Notes under the pieces: generated by a model
The model's input: the letters and a program-made list of their open reading frames with translations, nothing else
Databases searched by the model: none
Told to the model about the DNA's origin: nothing
Assembly (NCBI GenBank): GCA_031386985.1
Contig: JANNCV010000006.1
Location: forward strand, 1 to 64,000
DNA length: 64,000 nt
DNA from: JANJUB01 sp031386985
GTDB lineage: Bacteria; Armatimonadota; Fimbriimonadia; Fimbriimonadales; Fimbriimonadaceae
Reading direction: 5' to 3'
Position numbers and translations under genes: made by a program
Shown: positions 1 to 9,299 of the stretch, piece by piece
How the letters are laid out: every line of letters begins with the position of its first letter
Position numbering within the stretch: position 1 is the stretch's first letter

Positions 1-3000
1 CCCAAGAAATCGCGACGTTCTGCTCAATCGCAGGTTACAAGTCGGCGTTGATAGCCGATCGGTATTCGTTTGTTGGATCATTTGAGTTCACGAAATCCTG
101 CCGTGAAGCGGGAATAAAGCCCCTAATTGGAGTCACGATTGGGCTTGAAGACCTCGGCGAAATCGTGTTAGTTGCCGCAAGTAAGACGGGTTACTCCTGT
201 TTGAGTCGTATGATTACGCGGTGTCATCTAGATCGAGAGCGTATGACTCCGGGGGCAACTTGGAATGAAATCGAGCGTTACTCTCGCGACGTGATTTGCT
301 TAACTGGTGGGGATTTAGGACCGATCAACCGCGCTCTCACAAGGCGCTCATACGAAACCGCCCTTAGTATTACCGAAAGGTTGAAAACCGTTTTCTCGGG
401 GAGGCTATTCCTAGAGATAGATCGCGCATTCTTGCCATGGGAAAACTCAGTCAATGAGCGCCTTTGCGAGCTATCTAAAAAGCTCCAAATCCTGTGCATT
501 GCGGGGGGACTCATAACTCATGCGCGACCCGAGCATTTTCCCGTTCAAGACATTATTGTCTGCACTGAGAGTCTTTGCACGGTTAGTGAGGTGATTGGTC
601 GAAAGGATATAGAACGAGGCATAACCAGACCATCCAGATCACTAAATGCTGAGCGATTTATCCGAACGTGCGAAGAGCAACGCCAGCTTTTCTGTGACCG
701 CCTTGAGTTGCTTGAAGCCACCAATCTGCTTGCTGACCTGTGTGATGAAGACGTTTTACCTTCTCGTACGAGACTTCCATCAATTTATTCAGACCCATCC
801 CATGCTTTCCGGGAACTTACCTATCTTGGCGCAAACGAAAGGTACCGCACTCTAGAGCCCAAACTAAAACAGAGACTTGAACTTGAAATTGAGCGTATCT
901 GCCGTCTCAACTTTGCTGATCATTTTCTCACCATGTGGGACGCATGCCGTTGGGCGAATGATCAAGAAATCTTGTTTAGCGGGAGAGGATCGGTTGTAGA
1001 TTCCGTGGTGGCCTATTGCCTCGGCTTCAGCCGAATTGATGCCTACAAAAGCAAGCTCCATTTTGATCGCTTTTTGCCTGATGACGGGAGCAAGCGCCCG
1101 GATATTGATATTGATTTCGAGGCGCATCGTCGTGACGACGTAAGAAATTACCTTACGAATAAATATGGGCAGGATCATGTTGCAACGGTATCGGCGATCG
1201 GGGCATTTTGCACACGAGGGATCATTCGCGAGGTTGGAAAGGCTCTTGATTTGCCTAACGAGATGATTAGTTTTCTTGCCAAACGGATTCATGGTGGTGT
1301 CTCTCCCGCGCATTTAGAGTCTTCGATCCAGTCTCGCCCCGAACTAAGGGGAAGTGAGGTTCCGGTAGAAAGGCTGAAATGGGTATTCACACTTGCCGAG
1401 CGTATGATGGATATTCCTCGAAACATGCGGGCTCATTCATCCGGAGTGGTTATATCGAGTCAACCTCTATGTGAGACCGTGCCTGTCATGTGGTCAGCCT
1501 CGGCCGGTGTTGGCGAAGATAAGGGACTTAGGATCATTCAGTGGGACAAACGAAGTTGCAAGCATTTCTTCGATAAGTTCGATTTGCTCTGTCTTCGGGG
1601 CCAAGATGTTTTAAGCGGCACCCAAAAGCGTATCCGCCTTACCGATAAGGATTTTCGGGTCGAGCAGATCGCGCTGGATGACCCAAACACCTACGCGACT
1701 ATAAGAAGCGGCGAGCTCATTGGTATTCCCCAATCGGCATCGCCTGCAATGCGGCAGGCTCATATTCGCCTCAAGACGACGGATTTACACGAAACGAGTT
1801 TGGTTCAAGCGGGAATAAGGCCAGGAGTTGGCGGTGCTGTGAAGCTAAACGAAATGATCGCTCGCCGGCATGGCAAGCCGTTCACTTTTGCCTGCCCCGA
1901 ACTTGAGGAAATTCTTGGACTAACCTATGGGATTATTGTCTTTCAGGAACAAGTTGATCAGTTGCTGCAAGTGTTTTGTGGTTACACATCGGGTGAGGCC
2001 GAAGATATTCGGGAAGAGATTCACAAGAAAAGACGAGAGGAGTTTGGGAAGCAAATCGCGGATGAAGTGCGCGCTCGAATCCTTGCCAATGGGTTTAACG
2101 AGGCGATTGCGAACGAGGTGTTTGAGCTCACGAGTGGGTTCAAGGGTTATGGGTTTGCCCAGGGTCATGCGCTTGCATTTGCCGAAATTTCGGTGCGCTC
2201 GGTGTACTGTCAACAAAACTTTCCATCAGAGTATTTTGCATCGCTACTCGATGCTCAACCGGCGGGCTATTACGGGCCGTGCACCTTGGTGAATGAAGCT
2301 AGATCAAGAGGAGTTGCAATTCTGCCCCTTGACATTAATCTTAGCGCCAATAGCTTTCAGGTTGAAGATATTTATGTTCCAAGCCCAGCGGCGAGCGAGA
2401 TGGTTCTGGCACGAGCTTCCGAATCTCGTCTTGCTACGATCTATGCCGAAGGCTCAACTCGGCCATTAAGGGTTCCAAACGGTGGGATTCGCGTTCCATT
2501 TTCTCAAATCAGTGGCTTATCTTCTGAAACGAGATCACGAATTATTGAGCAGAGAGGACACGGATATCGCTCAATGGCCGACTTTGTCGCGCGAGTTCAA
2601 CCGGAGGTAGATGAGCTTGAAAAGCTAATCTTAACAGGAGCATTTGATAGTCTTACTCCGAACCGCCGCTCGCTGATGTGGGCGATTCCAAACTCGCATT
2701 CTTACCAACTCTCAGTGAAAGAGCAAAAGCGAAACGCCAATCAAAGGAAGCTCCAACTAGAAGTTTTTGAGCCAGAAATCCTAGATGTCCAAGATTTCAA
2801 TTCGGTTGAAAAAGCGATTCACGAGCGGAGGATTTTGGATCTAGATGTGGCGCAGCATTTGGTAGCATTTGAGCGAGAGCGAATTTCGAGCCGAGGTGGT
2901 GTTTCGACCGAGGACGCCAGAAATCTTGAACACGGTAGAAAAGCTATCGTTGTGGGGAATCCGATCAGGCTGAGGTTTCCACCAACTCCAAGTGGAAAAC

Positions 3001-3293
3001 GAGTTGTTTTCTTCGATCTTGAGGATGAGACTGGTTTACTTAACGTGACATGTTTTGATGCTGTTTATCAGAAGGACGGGCATGCGATCGTTTGTTCGCC
3101 TTACGTTACGGTTATTGGTGAAGCTCAAGTGCGAGATGGTCATCTCGCGTTTCTAGCAAAGAGAGTGTTTCCGTACCGCCCGTGCATTCTTGATGCCATC
3201 GCGGCGATGCCAGAATCGGCGGATCAATCTGGGCACTTTGGCTGGGGGAAGGCACCTTTGCCCCAGAAGACCGCGGATTTCCTAGTATCCTGA
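1..3293 (+). CDS. dnaE2: Error-prone DNA polymerase III alpha subunit, DnaE2/ImuC type (5' end outside window)
   Basis: Family C DNA polymerase, expected to carry out translesion synthesis. The frame is open from base 3 with no start, so the N-terminus, including most of the PHP domain, lies upstream. What remains starts in the PHP domain (IADRYSFVG, AGIKPLIGV). The polymerase core follows: a PDIDIDF motif (about residues 366-372 of the visible part) supplies two catalytic aspartates and FDLLCLR (D527) the third. AHSSGVVIS, YGIIVFQEQV and KGYGFAQGHALAFA are family motifs. The segment around ASLLDAQPAGYYGP and the C-terminal OB fold (VVFFDLEDETGLLNV) resemble DnaE2 more than replicative DnaE. 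Its usual partners imuA/imuB are not in the window. DUF2993 follows after 4 bp. The DnaE2 versus DnaE1 assignment is inference. Confidence 0.9.
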   Translation, partial: QEIATFCSIAGYKSALIADRYSFVGSFEFTKSCREAGIKPLIGVTIGLEDLGEIVLVAASKTGYSCLSRMITRCHLDRERMTPGATWNEIERYSRDVICLTGGDLGPINRALTRRSYETALSITERLKTVFSGRLFLEIDRAFLPWENSVNERLCELSKKLQILCIAGGLITHARPEHFPVQDIIVCTESLCTVSEVIGRKDIERGITRPSRSLNAERFIRTCEEQRQLFCDRLELLEATNLLADLCDEDVLPSRTRLPSIYSDPSHAFRELTYLGANERYRTLEPKLKQRLELEIERICRLNFADHFLTMWDACRWANDQEILFSGRGSVVDSVVAYCLGFSRIDAYKSKLHFDRFLPDDGSKRPDIDIDFEAHRRDDVRNYLTNKYGQDHVATVSAIGAFCTRGIIREVGKALDLPNEMISFLAKRIHGGVSPAHLESSIQSRPELRGSEVPVERLKWVFTLAERMMDIPRNMRAHSSGVVISSQPLCETVPVMWSASAGVGEDKGLRIIQWDKRSCKHFFDKFDLLCLRGQDVLSGTQKRIRLTDKDFRVEQIALDDPNTYATIRSGELIGIPQSASPAMRQAHIRLKTTDLHETSLVQAGIRPGVGGAVKLNEMIARRHGKPFTFACPELEEILGLTYGIIVFQEQVDQLLQVFCGYTSGEAEDIREEIHKKRREEFGKQIADEVRARILANGFNEAIANEVFELTSGFKGYGFAQGHALAFAEISVRSVYCQQNFPSEYFASLLDAQPAGYYGPCTLVNEARSRGVAILPLDINLSANSFQVEDIYVPSPAASEMVLARASESRLATIYAEGSTRPLRVPNGGIRVPFSQISGLSSETRSRIIEQRGHGYRSMADFVARVQPEVDELEKLILTGAFDSLTPNRRSLMWAIPNSHSYQLSVKEQKRNANQRKLQLEVFEPEILDVQDFNSVEKAIHERRILDLDVAQHLVAFERERISSRGGVSTEDARNLEHGRKAIVVGNPIRLRFPPTPSGKRVVFFDLEDETGLLNVTCFDAVYQKDGHAIVCSPYVTVIGEAQVRDGHLAFLAKRVFPYRPCILDAIAAMPESADQSGHFGWGKAPLPQKTADFLVS

Positions 3294-3297
3294 TTGG

Positions 3298-3819
3298 GTG
3301 GACAAAATCACGGTTGGAGCATTTGGGGCTTCTTTTGAAAACGTCATGCTCCCGATGGGAATGATGCTTAATCATGTGATTATCCAAGGGACGACCGGAG
3401 TCATCACAACCGATCCGTTCCACATACAACTTAGCTCGCTCGGGACCATCGAAGCCCATGTCTCCGAGCAATCACTGGCCGCCTTTCTAGAAAAACAAGC
3501 CCCTGGCGGCATGCGCGACGTTTCAATATCCGCCCAGAATGGCCGGATCAGCCTTAACGCTACAATCAAGATGATGCTCTTTGATATCAAAGCCGAAGCC
3601 GTCTGCACTCTTCGAATTATTGATGGCAAACAGCTCTTCATTATATTGAGGTCAGTCGAAATGGCGGGAGTTGGCGCAAAGAGCCTCGCGGAGCAGCAGA
3701 TCGAAAAGATAAATCCGGTGCTGGACGTATCCGATTTACCTTTGACGATTGTTCTTCGAGACGTTAAGATTGAAGGTGGCGAGGTTATCCTATACGGGAC
3801 CGCCAGCCCAAAAACCTAA
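3298..3819 (+). CDS. DUF2993 (LmeA-like) protein
   Basis: A 173-residue protein starting with GTG only 4 bp after the polymerase stop, so probably cotranscribed. No signal peptide or membrane segment is visible. The repeated hydrophobic beta strands, the central LRIIDGKQLFIIL segment and the closing 'LPLTIVLRDVKIEGGEVILYG' pattern match DUF2993, whose mycobacterial member LmeA binds phospholipid. The domain covers nearly the whole chain. Its role beside a polymerase or ahead of flagellar genes is not evident. A later start is possible because no Shine-Dalgarno site is clear. Confidence 0.7.
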   Translation: MDKITVGAFGASFENVMLPMGMMLNHVIIQGTTGVITTDPFHIQLSSLGTIEAHVSEQSLAAFLEKQAPGGMRDVSISAQNGRISLNATIKMMLFDIKAEAVCTLRIIDGKQLFIILRSVEMAGVGAKSLAEQQIEKINPVLDVSDLPLTIVLRDVKIEGGEVILYGTASPKT

Positions 3820-3945
3820 ACCACTTTCTCAAGTTTTTTTATCCCCCAGGCTAAAGAAGCTGGCACATTTGCCGATAACGATACTGACAACCCAGAGAGG
3901 AAGCAGAATTTCTTCAGCTTTGGGTCCAAAGGATCAATCAAGGCA

Positions 3946-4989
3946 GTGTCGAACATTCTCTCGCAAGATGAAATAGAGGCGTTACTGAACTCGCTCGGAG
4001 ATGGGCCAGATCAGGCTGCCTCCCCTGCTCCAGCAGAGGCCAGTGGCAAGCAGAAAGAGCAGAACAAGCCGAGCTGGATGAAAGGTGGCGACAAGAAGCC
4101 CGCCCGAAGCGATATCCCTTTCGAAGTTTATGATTTTCGTCGTCCCGACAAGTTTTCTCGCGATCAACTTCGCACATTGCAGATGCTCCATGAGACATTC
4201 GCGCGCCTTGCTGGTTCCTCGCTTTCGGCGTATCTGCGGACCCCCGTCACAGTAGAACTGATCTCACTTGAGCAAGTTCCTTACGAAGAATACATGCGCA
4301 GCATCGGCGGATCGGTTTTTACGATTATCTCAATGCCGCCTCTTACCGGGCAAGCCGTTATTGAAATCGAGTTTGGTCTTACGTTTTCGATCATAGATCG
4401 GCTGTTGGGCGGGCCCGGTCATTCCATCAGCCGCATGTCTCTTTCCGACATTGAGCGCCCACTAGTTCGAGCGACTCTTGAGCAGATGTTTGGGTCTCTG
4501 AAGTCCGCTTGGGAAGGAGTCGTTATTCTTAATCCGGGCATTGAGGGCATGGAGACTAGCGCTCAATTTGTGCAGATCGCGCCGCCGAGCGACATTGTTA
4601 TCACAATGCTTTTTGAAGTAAAAGTTGGCGAGCAGCGTGGTGCCATGAGCATCTGTGTGCCCTACCTCACGCTGAAGCCGATAACTCCCAAGCTAAGCGC
4701 TCAACGATGGTTCGTTAGCGCAAACAAGAAACAAGGAAATGGCGTTCGCAAGAATATCTCTCATCAGGTGCGCCATGCCGAGGTTCCTTGCACGGTTGAG
4801 CTCGGGAAGGCCCATATCAGCACCCAAGATTTTCTAAAACTCGCGGTTGGAGATGTTCTTCGCCTCGAAACAAGGTCCGATGATGACATCAAGTTCCTTA
4901 TCGGGCCAACTCCCAAATTCAGTGGTCGAATTGGTCTCAGCGGAAGCAAGATGGGATTTACGATCACAGACACTATCAAAGGAAACTAG
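3946..4989 (+). CDS. fliM: Flagellar motor switch protein FliM
   Basis: FliM is the middle C-ring subunit that receives phosphorylated CheY and passes the signal to FliG. The N-terminus carries the CheY-binding peptide (ILSQDEIEALL), then a low-complexity linker to about residue 55. The CheC-like middle domain contains the LLGGPG motif that contacts FliG, and a SpoA domain forms the last 80 residues. Length (347 residues) is normal. The start is GTG, preceded weakly by AAGG. It heads a seven-gene flagellar operon, with fliN 10 bp downstream. Confidence 0.95.
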   Translation: MSNILSQDEIEALLNSLGDGPDQAASPAPAEASGKQKEQNKPSWMKGGDKKPARSDIPFEVYDFRRPDKFSRDQLRTLQMLHETFARLAGSSLSAYLRTPVTVELISLEQVPYEEYMRSIGGSVFTIISMPPLTGQAVIEIEFGLTFSIIDRLLGGPGHSISRMSLSDIERPLVRATLEQMFGSLKSAWEGVVILNPGIEGMETSAQFVQIAPPSDIVITMLFEVKVGEQRGAMSICVPYLTLKPITPKLSAQRWFVSANKKQGNGVRKNISHQVRHAEVPCTVELGKAHISTQDFLKLAVGDVLRLETRSDDDIKFLIGPTPKFSGRIGLSGSKMGFTITDTIKGN

Positions 4990-4999
4990 TAACAAAACA

Positions 5000-5905
5000 A
5001 TGAGCAACACCGAGATAATCACGGCCCTAAGCGATCAGCAAAGCCAAATTTGGGGAACGGTTTCGTCCGTATTCTCTGAGGCCTGCGAGAAAACGATCAG
5101 CATGACTGATCCTTTGACCCTAGAAGCGAGCGCCGCCTCAATGTCAAACGAGTTTTCAACCCCGATGCTCGTTATCCAGTTTTCTCTCTTTGATGATCCG
5201 GACCAAGTTTCCGTAATTTTGATTCCTTCCGACACTTTCGCTGATCTTGCTTCGCAGATAAAGAACGCGAAGATTGAGGAGGTAGACGATAACACGGTGG
5301 TTGACTGTAGACCGCAGCTGGAAGGCATCGTGCAGGGCCTGTGCCTCGGTATCGGCAACGTTCGAAACGAACCGGTTGTAGCTTCAAACATCTCTATTCG
5401 TCACCAAGTTTTCGCATTTCCGGCAAATCTCCAACGAGCGGAGATGATCGCTCGAACCCAGATTGTGCTCAGCGTGGGCGATGTGAGCGGAACAATCGTC
5501 TGGCTTACCGACGAAGATACGGCGCGCGCCATTTTGGGAATGGAAGCTGAAGTCGAAATTGATGATGCGATTTCGGCGCCCTTTCTCCAAGTTGAGAGCG
5601 GAAGATCGGGAGATGTTTCCAGCGCAATGTTCGAAGATGGTGGGCTTGGAATGCTGTATGACATTCCGCTTGAGATCACTGTTGAACTTGGTCGCGTTCG
5701 CATGATGGTGAGAGAGGTTCTGGATTTGGGCGTAGGCTCACTTGTTGAAATTGACAAAGCCGCTGGTGAACCTGTAGATGTCATGGTAAACGGCCGCTTA
5801 GTGGCCAAGGGCGAAGTCGTTGTTATCGAAGATAACTTTGGTGTTCGAGTTACCGAAATCGTATCTGCGCTGGAGCGACTCACTCGCCTCGGCGAGGCAG
5901 CTTAA
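5000..5905 (+). CDS. fliN: Flagellar motor switch protein FliN/FliY
   Basis: 301 residues, starting at ATG 5000 just after fliM; the frame is open further upstream but that part overlaps fliM. The C-terminal 85 residues form a SpoA domain (LEITVELGRVRMMVREVLDLGVGSLVEIDK), the C-ring base subunit. The N-terminal 200 residues are an extension like the CheC/CheX-type part of FliY in Firmicutes and spirochaetes. I do not see the canonical CheC phosphatase D/S-x3-E-x2-N motif, so a role in removing phosphate from CheY is unsupported. Confidence 0.9.
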   Translation: MSNTEIITALSDQQSQIWGTVSSVFSEACEKTISMTDPLTLEASAASMSNEFSTPMLVIQFSLFDDPDQVSVILIPSDTFADLASQIKNAKIEEVDDNTVVDCRPQLEGIVQGLCLGIGNVRNEPVVASNISIRHQVFAFPANLQRAEMIARTQIVLSVGDVSGTIVWLTDEDTARAILGMEAEVEIDDAISAPFLQVESGRSGDVSSAMFEDGGLGMLYDIPLEITVELGRVRMMVREVLDLGVGSLVEIDKAAGEPVDVMVNGRLVAKGEVVVIEDNFGVRVTEIVSALERLTRLGEAA

Positions 5906-5917
5906 CGGGAGAAAACT

Positions 5918-6436
5918 ATGTCCTTCTTTGATAAGAGAACGTCTCTGATTTTTGTTCTATTGCCTGGGTTTGCCGGCGCGCAAAACCTCGGCACGAAGGC
6001 CGAGTTCGCGGGAAAAACCGCCGCCTCGACCGGTCCAGGCCCCTTCTTGCAAATGGTCTTTGCGCTCGGCGTCGTTCTGCTGATTCTCAAGTTTGCGCTT
6101 CCAAAGTTGGCGGGCAAACTTCACAAGAAAATTGTTACCCCTCTCAATAGTTCGCTCAGGATCGAGGAGTCGGCTCAGTTTGCGGGTGGAGCCCTATACG
6201 TAGTTTCCGCAAGAAACAAAGCGATGCTCCTCTCCGTGTCAAGCACTGGCGTTCAGTATCTGGCTGATCTGACCGATGAAGCGCCGAAGCCGCCCAGTCC
6301 CCCCCTCTTTATGGAGGTGCTTCAGCGCGAAGTTGAGCAACCAGAAATCCCAGTGATGGCGATTGTGAATGAGGATTCGATGGATCGTCATCGTGCGCAG
6401 GAAGCTTTGGCCCGCTTGGCAAGGTTGGTGGGTTGA
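5918..6436 (+). CDS. fliO: Flagellar biosynthesis protein FliO-like
   Basis: 172 residues with SD GGGAG before ATG. A signal-like N-terminus ends near AGAQN, and one membrane segment (MVFALGVVLLILKFAL, about residues 45-62) precedes a small cytoplasmic domain with the FliO-type pattern 'LRIEESAQFAGGALYVV...KAMLLSVS'. FliO helps assemble FliP in the export gate. Primary similarity is weak, as usual for FliO, so the call rests on topology and on its place between fliN and fliP. The stop overlaps the fliP start (TTGA). Confidence 0.8.
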   Translation: MSFFDKRTSLIFVLLPGFAGAQNLGTKAEFAGKTAASTGPGPFLQMVFALGVVLLILKFALPKLAGKLHKKIVTPLNSSLRIEESAQFAGGALYVVSARNKAMLLSVSSTGVQYLADLTDEAPKPPSPPLFMEVLQREVEQPEIPVMAIVNEDSMDRHRAQEALARLARLVG

Positions 6437-7170
6437 AAAACCTGCGACCGCTAGCGATCATTAGTTTGCTTGGGCTGACGGCCCTCGCGTTTACGCAGGG
6501 CATTCCTCAGGTCAACCTAACCTTTGGCCCGGATAAGAAACCTGCCGAAGTAAGCAACTCACTGCAAATTCTGGCGATGCTGACCGTGCTTAGCCTTGCG
6601 CCCGCCATCATGATCCTCACGACCGCCTTTACGCGCATTGTTATCATCTTTAGCTTTGTTCGTAGCGCGCTCGGCACCCAGTCCATTCCTCCCAATCAAG
6701 TTTTGATTGGCCTCAGCATCTTTATGACGTTTTTTGTGATGGCCCCTACCTTTAATGAGGTGAATGCCAAGGCTCTCAAGCCCTATCAAGAAGGGAAGAT
6801 TGGCTACGACGCCGCCATAAAGGAAGCTCAGAAACCCGTTCGCGCCTTTATGCTTAAGAACACGTACGAGAAAGATCTCTCGCTTTTCCTTGATATGCGT
6901 GCCGAGCAACCGCAGACACCAGAAGACGTGAGCTTGACGTCGCTTATCCCGGCATTTATCATCAGCGAACTTAAAACCGCTTTCATAGTGGGTTTTTACA
7001 TCTTTGTTCCGTTCATCGTGATTGACTTGATCGTCGCTTCAGGGCTGATGAGTATGGGCATGATGATGCTCCCGCCAACGGTAGTGTCCTTGCCCGCGAA
7101 AATCCTTGTGTTCATTCTTGCCGATGGGTGGCACACCATTGTCCAGGCGATCATGCAGGGGTATCAGTGA
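6433..7170 (+). CDS. fliP: Flagellar type III export protein FliP
   Basis: 245 residues, TTG start overlapping the fliO stop. A cleavable signal sequence (to about residue 21) is followed by four membrane helices with FliP signatures: TAFTRIVIIFSFVRSALGTQ, PPNQVLIGLSIFMTFFVM, AFIISELKTAFIVGF and a C-terminal MMMLPP segment. FliP forms most of the pentameric core of the flagellar export gate. Its TGA stop overlaps the fliQ ATG. Confidence 0.96.
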   Translation: MKNLRPLAIISLLGLTALAFTQGIPQVNLTFGPDKKPAEVSNSLQILAMLTVLSLAPAIMILTTAFTRIVIIFSFVRSALGTQSIPPNQVLIGLSIFMTFFVMAPTFNEVNAKALKPYQEGKIGYDAAIKEAQKPVRAFMLKNTYEKDLSLFLDMRAEQPQTPEDVSLTSLIPAFIISELKTAFIVGFYIFVPFIVIDLIVASGLMSMGMMMLPPTVVSLPAKILVFILADGWHTIVQAIMQGYQ

Positions 7171-7442
7171 TGAATGAAAGTGTAGTTGTTGACTTAGGCC
7201 GCCAAGCGCTTCAAGTTGGGTTTATGGTTTCGCTTCCCATCCTTTCAGTTGCCTTATTTTTGGGCGTCGCCGTAAGTGTTTTTCAAGCGATCACTCAAGT
7301 CCAAGAGGCGACTCTTACCTTTGTTCCAAAACTGATAGGCATCGGCGCCGCTCTGGTTATCATGGGCAATTGGATGCTCACAACCATCGTAAGCTTCACG
7401 CAGACCTGCCTGAGTCACGCGGCCAATGTGGGAAGGCTATGA
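7170..7442 (+). CDS. fliQ: Flagellar export protein FliQ
   Basis: 90 residues, the normal FliQ length, with two hydrophobic hairpin helices and the signature QAITQVQEATLTFVPK between them. ATG at 7170 overlaps the fliP stop. An in-frame upstream start at 7128 would lie inside fliP and is not needed. FliQ packs around the FliP-FliR core of the export gate. The stop overlaps the fliR start (ATGA). Confidence 0.95.
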   Translation: MNESVVVDLGRQALQVGFMVSLPILSVALFLGVAVSVFQAITQVQEATLTFVPKLIGIGAALVIMGNWMLTTIVSFTQTCLSHAANVGRL

Positions 7443-8197
7443 ACCTTGACGCGGGCACGTTTTACGCTTTCTTTCTTGTTTTCGTCCGTTGCTCGGGGTT
7501 TTGTCTGGCCGCGCCTATGTTTGGCTCGATGGTTATTCCCGTTCGGATAAGAGTTTGCATGGCGGGAGCTTTAGCGTTCGCTCTGACGTTTTTCGTTAAA
7601 CAGCACTTGGGCGCCGTTCCTCAGGACTTGGTCTCGATGGTCCTCGCGATTGGAAACGAGGCCGTTAGCGGCCTTCTCATCGGTGCATTTTTTGGAATGG
7701 TCATGCAAGCGGCTACCATCGCGGGTGCGTTTTGCGATCTTCAACTCGGTCTGAGCATGGGGCAAGCCTTGAATCCGATCTCCGGAATTCAGGTGTCTGT
7801 CATCGGTCAGTTCAAAACCATGCTTTGCCTCGTCGTTTTTTTGGCGGCGAACGGGCACCACATGATGTTGGGTTCTTTGGTTGAAAGTTACGATGCCATG
7901 CCAACGCTGAGCGCTTCGATGCTCGGTGATTTGCAAACTACCGCGTTTGATCTGTTCACGAAGCTATCCCTACTTTCGCTTCAAATCGCGATGCCCGTCA
8001 TCGCCGTAAGCTTGATAGTTGATGCGGGTATGGCTCTCATCAACAAGGCCGTGCCTCAAATGCAGATTTTTGTTGTTGGCATGCCCGTCAAGTCCGGTCT
8101 TGGAATGATCGCCCTTTCGGTTTCGCTCCCGGCCATGACAGTGGCAGTCCAGTCTGGGGTTGAGCAGGTGATGCTCCACCTTCCATTTACGAGGTAA
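7439..8197 (+). CDS. fliR: Flagellar export protein FliR
   Basis: 252 residues with six hydrophobic segments and FliR patterns: FVRCSGFCLAAPMFGS near the N-terminus, IGAFFGMVMQAATIAGAFCDLQ with SMGQALNP in the middle, and QMQIFVVGMPVKSGLGM near the C-terminus. It is the single-copy subunit that closes the FliP5-FliR export core. The start at 7439 overlaps the fliQ stop by 4 bp, which indicates translational coupling. The flhB start follows 6 bp after the stop. Confidence 0.95.
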   Translation: MNLDAGTFYAFFLVFVRCSGFCLAAPMFGSMVIPVRIRVCMAGALAFALTFFVKQHLGAVPQDLVSMVLAIGNEAVSGLLIGAFFGMVMQAATIAGAFCDLQLGLSMGQALNPISGIQVSVIGQFKTMLCLVVFLAANGHHMMLGSLVESYDAMPTLSASMLGDLQTTAFDLFTKLSLLSLQIAMPVIAVSLIVDAGMALINKAVPQMQIFVVGMPVKSGLGMIALSVSLPAMTVAVQSGVEQVMLHLPFTR

Positions 8198-8203
8198 CAC
8201 GTT

Positions 8204-9274
8204 ATGAGCGAAACAGGCCAAGAACGAACTGAAGACGCCACACCCCGTCGCCGCCAACAAGCTCGCAAGAAGGGGACGGTCACGAAATCTCAAGATCTTG
8301 TGAGTGCGCTAGTGGTCGCGGGGATGCTGGTTGCGTTGCCGGCTGTAATCTCGAAGTCGGGCGAAACCATGTCAAACGGCTTCCGAAACGGCATGCATAA
8401 CGTTCCCGCCGATGTTTCGATGTCTTCCATCACGGGCTACTTTTCAATCGTGGCAACTGGACCGATTCTCTCGATTTCGATCTTGATTGGGACGATCATG
8501 GTGATTGGTGTCGCAGCCAATTTTGCGCAAGTTGGGTTTGTGATGAGTACAGAGCGAATCACCCCGAGTTTGGCGAAGCTCAATCCACTTCAAGGCTTTA
8601 AGCGCCTTTTTTCAATGACCGCTACCTTTGAAGGCGTAAAGGCTTTCGCAAAGAGTGCAATTTTCCTCTACCTGGGCTACGGAGTCATCGCCTCGAACTG
8701 GGATCGGTTGATTGGCACGTACGGATTGAGTGCCATTAACTCCATCGGGGTCATCGGCGACGTCATTCGGCTTATCTCGATTAGAATCGCCGTGGCGTGG
8801 CTCGCGCTGGCGGCGCTTGACTACTTCTTCCAGCGCAAACAGGTTGAGAAGCAGCTCAAAATGACAAAGCAGGAAATCAAGCAAGAATTCAAAGAGTCCG
8901 AAACTTCGCCTGAGTTAAAGGGAGCGATGGCAAGAAGGCGGCGGGCACTCTCGAAAGGCAGAATTAGGGACGCGATCAAGAATGCTGACGTCATCGTTAC
9001 AAACCCGACTCACTTTGCGGTTGCCCTAGCCTATAAGCCGGGCCAAATGCACGCTCCGCAAGTGGTTTTCAAGGGCCAAGATTTGATAGCACTCAAGATC
9101 AGAGAACTAGCCAAGGAGTCCAAAATCCCGATTGTGCCTAACCCGCCGCTCGCTCGCCAACTTTACAAGAAGTGCGAAATCGGAGACTTTGTGCCTCGCG
9201 ATATGTTCCAAGCCGTCGCGGAGGTCTTGGCGTTCATCTATCGCACAGTTGAAGAAATGAAAGCGCGAGCCTAG
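8204..9274 (+). CDS. flhB: Flagellar export switch protein FlhB
   Basis: 356 residues. The N-terminus has the FlhB motif 'ERTEDATPRRRQQARKKG', followed by four membrane helices and a cytoplasmic domain. The autocleavage motif NPTH is present at N267-H270, so the substrate-specificity switch should work. FlhB also recruits substrates to the FliPQR gate. It is the last gene of the flagellar run. No flhA, flhF or chemotaxis gene follows, so the rest of the regulon lies elsewhere. Confidence 0.96.
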   Translation: MSETGQERTEDATPRRRQQARKKGTVTKSQDLVSALVVAGMLVALPAVISKSGETMSNGFRNGMHNVPADVSMSSITGYFSIVATGPILSISILIGTIMVIGVAANFAQVGFVMSTERITPSLAKLNPLQGFKRLFSMTATFEGVKAFAKSAIFLYLGYGVIASNWDRLIGTYGLSAINSIGVIGDVIRLISIRIAVAWLALAALDYFFQRKQVEKQLKMTKQEIKQEFKESETSPELKGAMARRRRALSKGRIRDAIKNADVIVTNPTHFAVALAYKPGQMHAPQVVFKGQDLIALKIRELAKESKIPIVPNPPLARQLYKKCEIGDFVPRDMFQAVAEVLAFIYRTVEEMKARA

Positions 9275-9299
9275 CTGGACTGAGGGGTATGGTTAGGGC

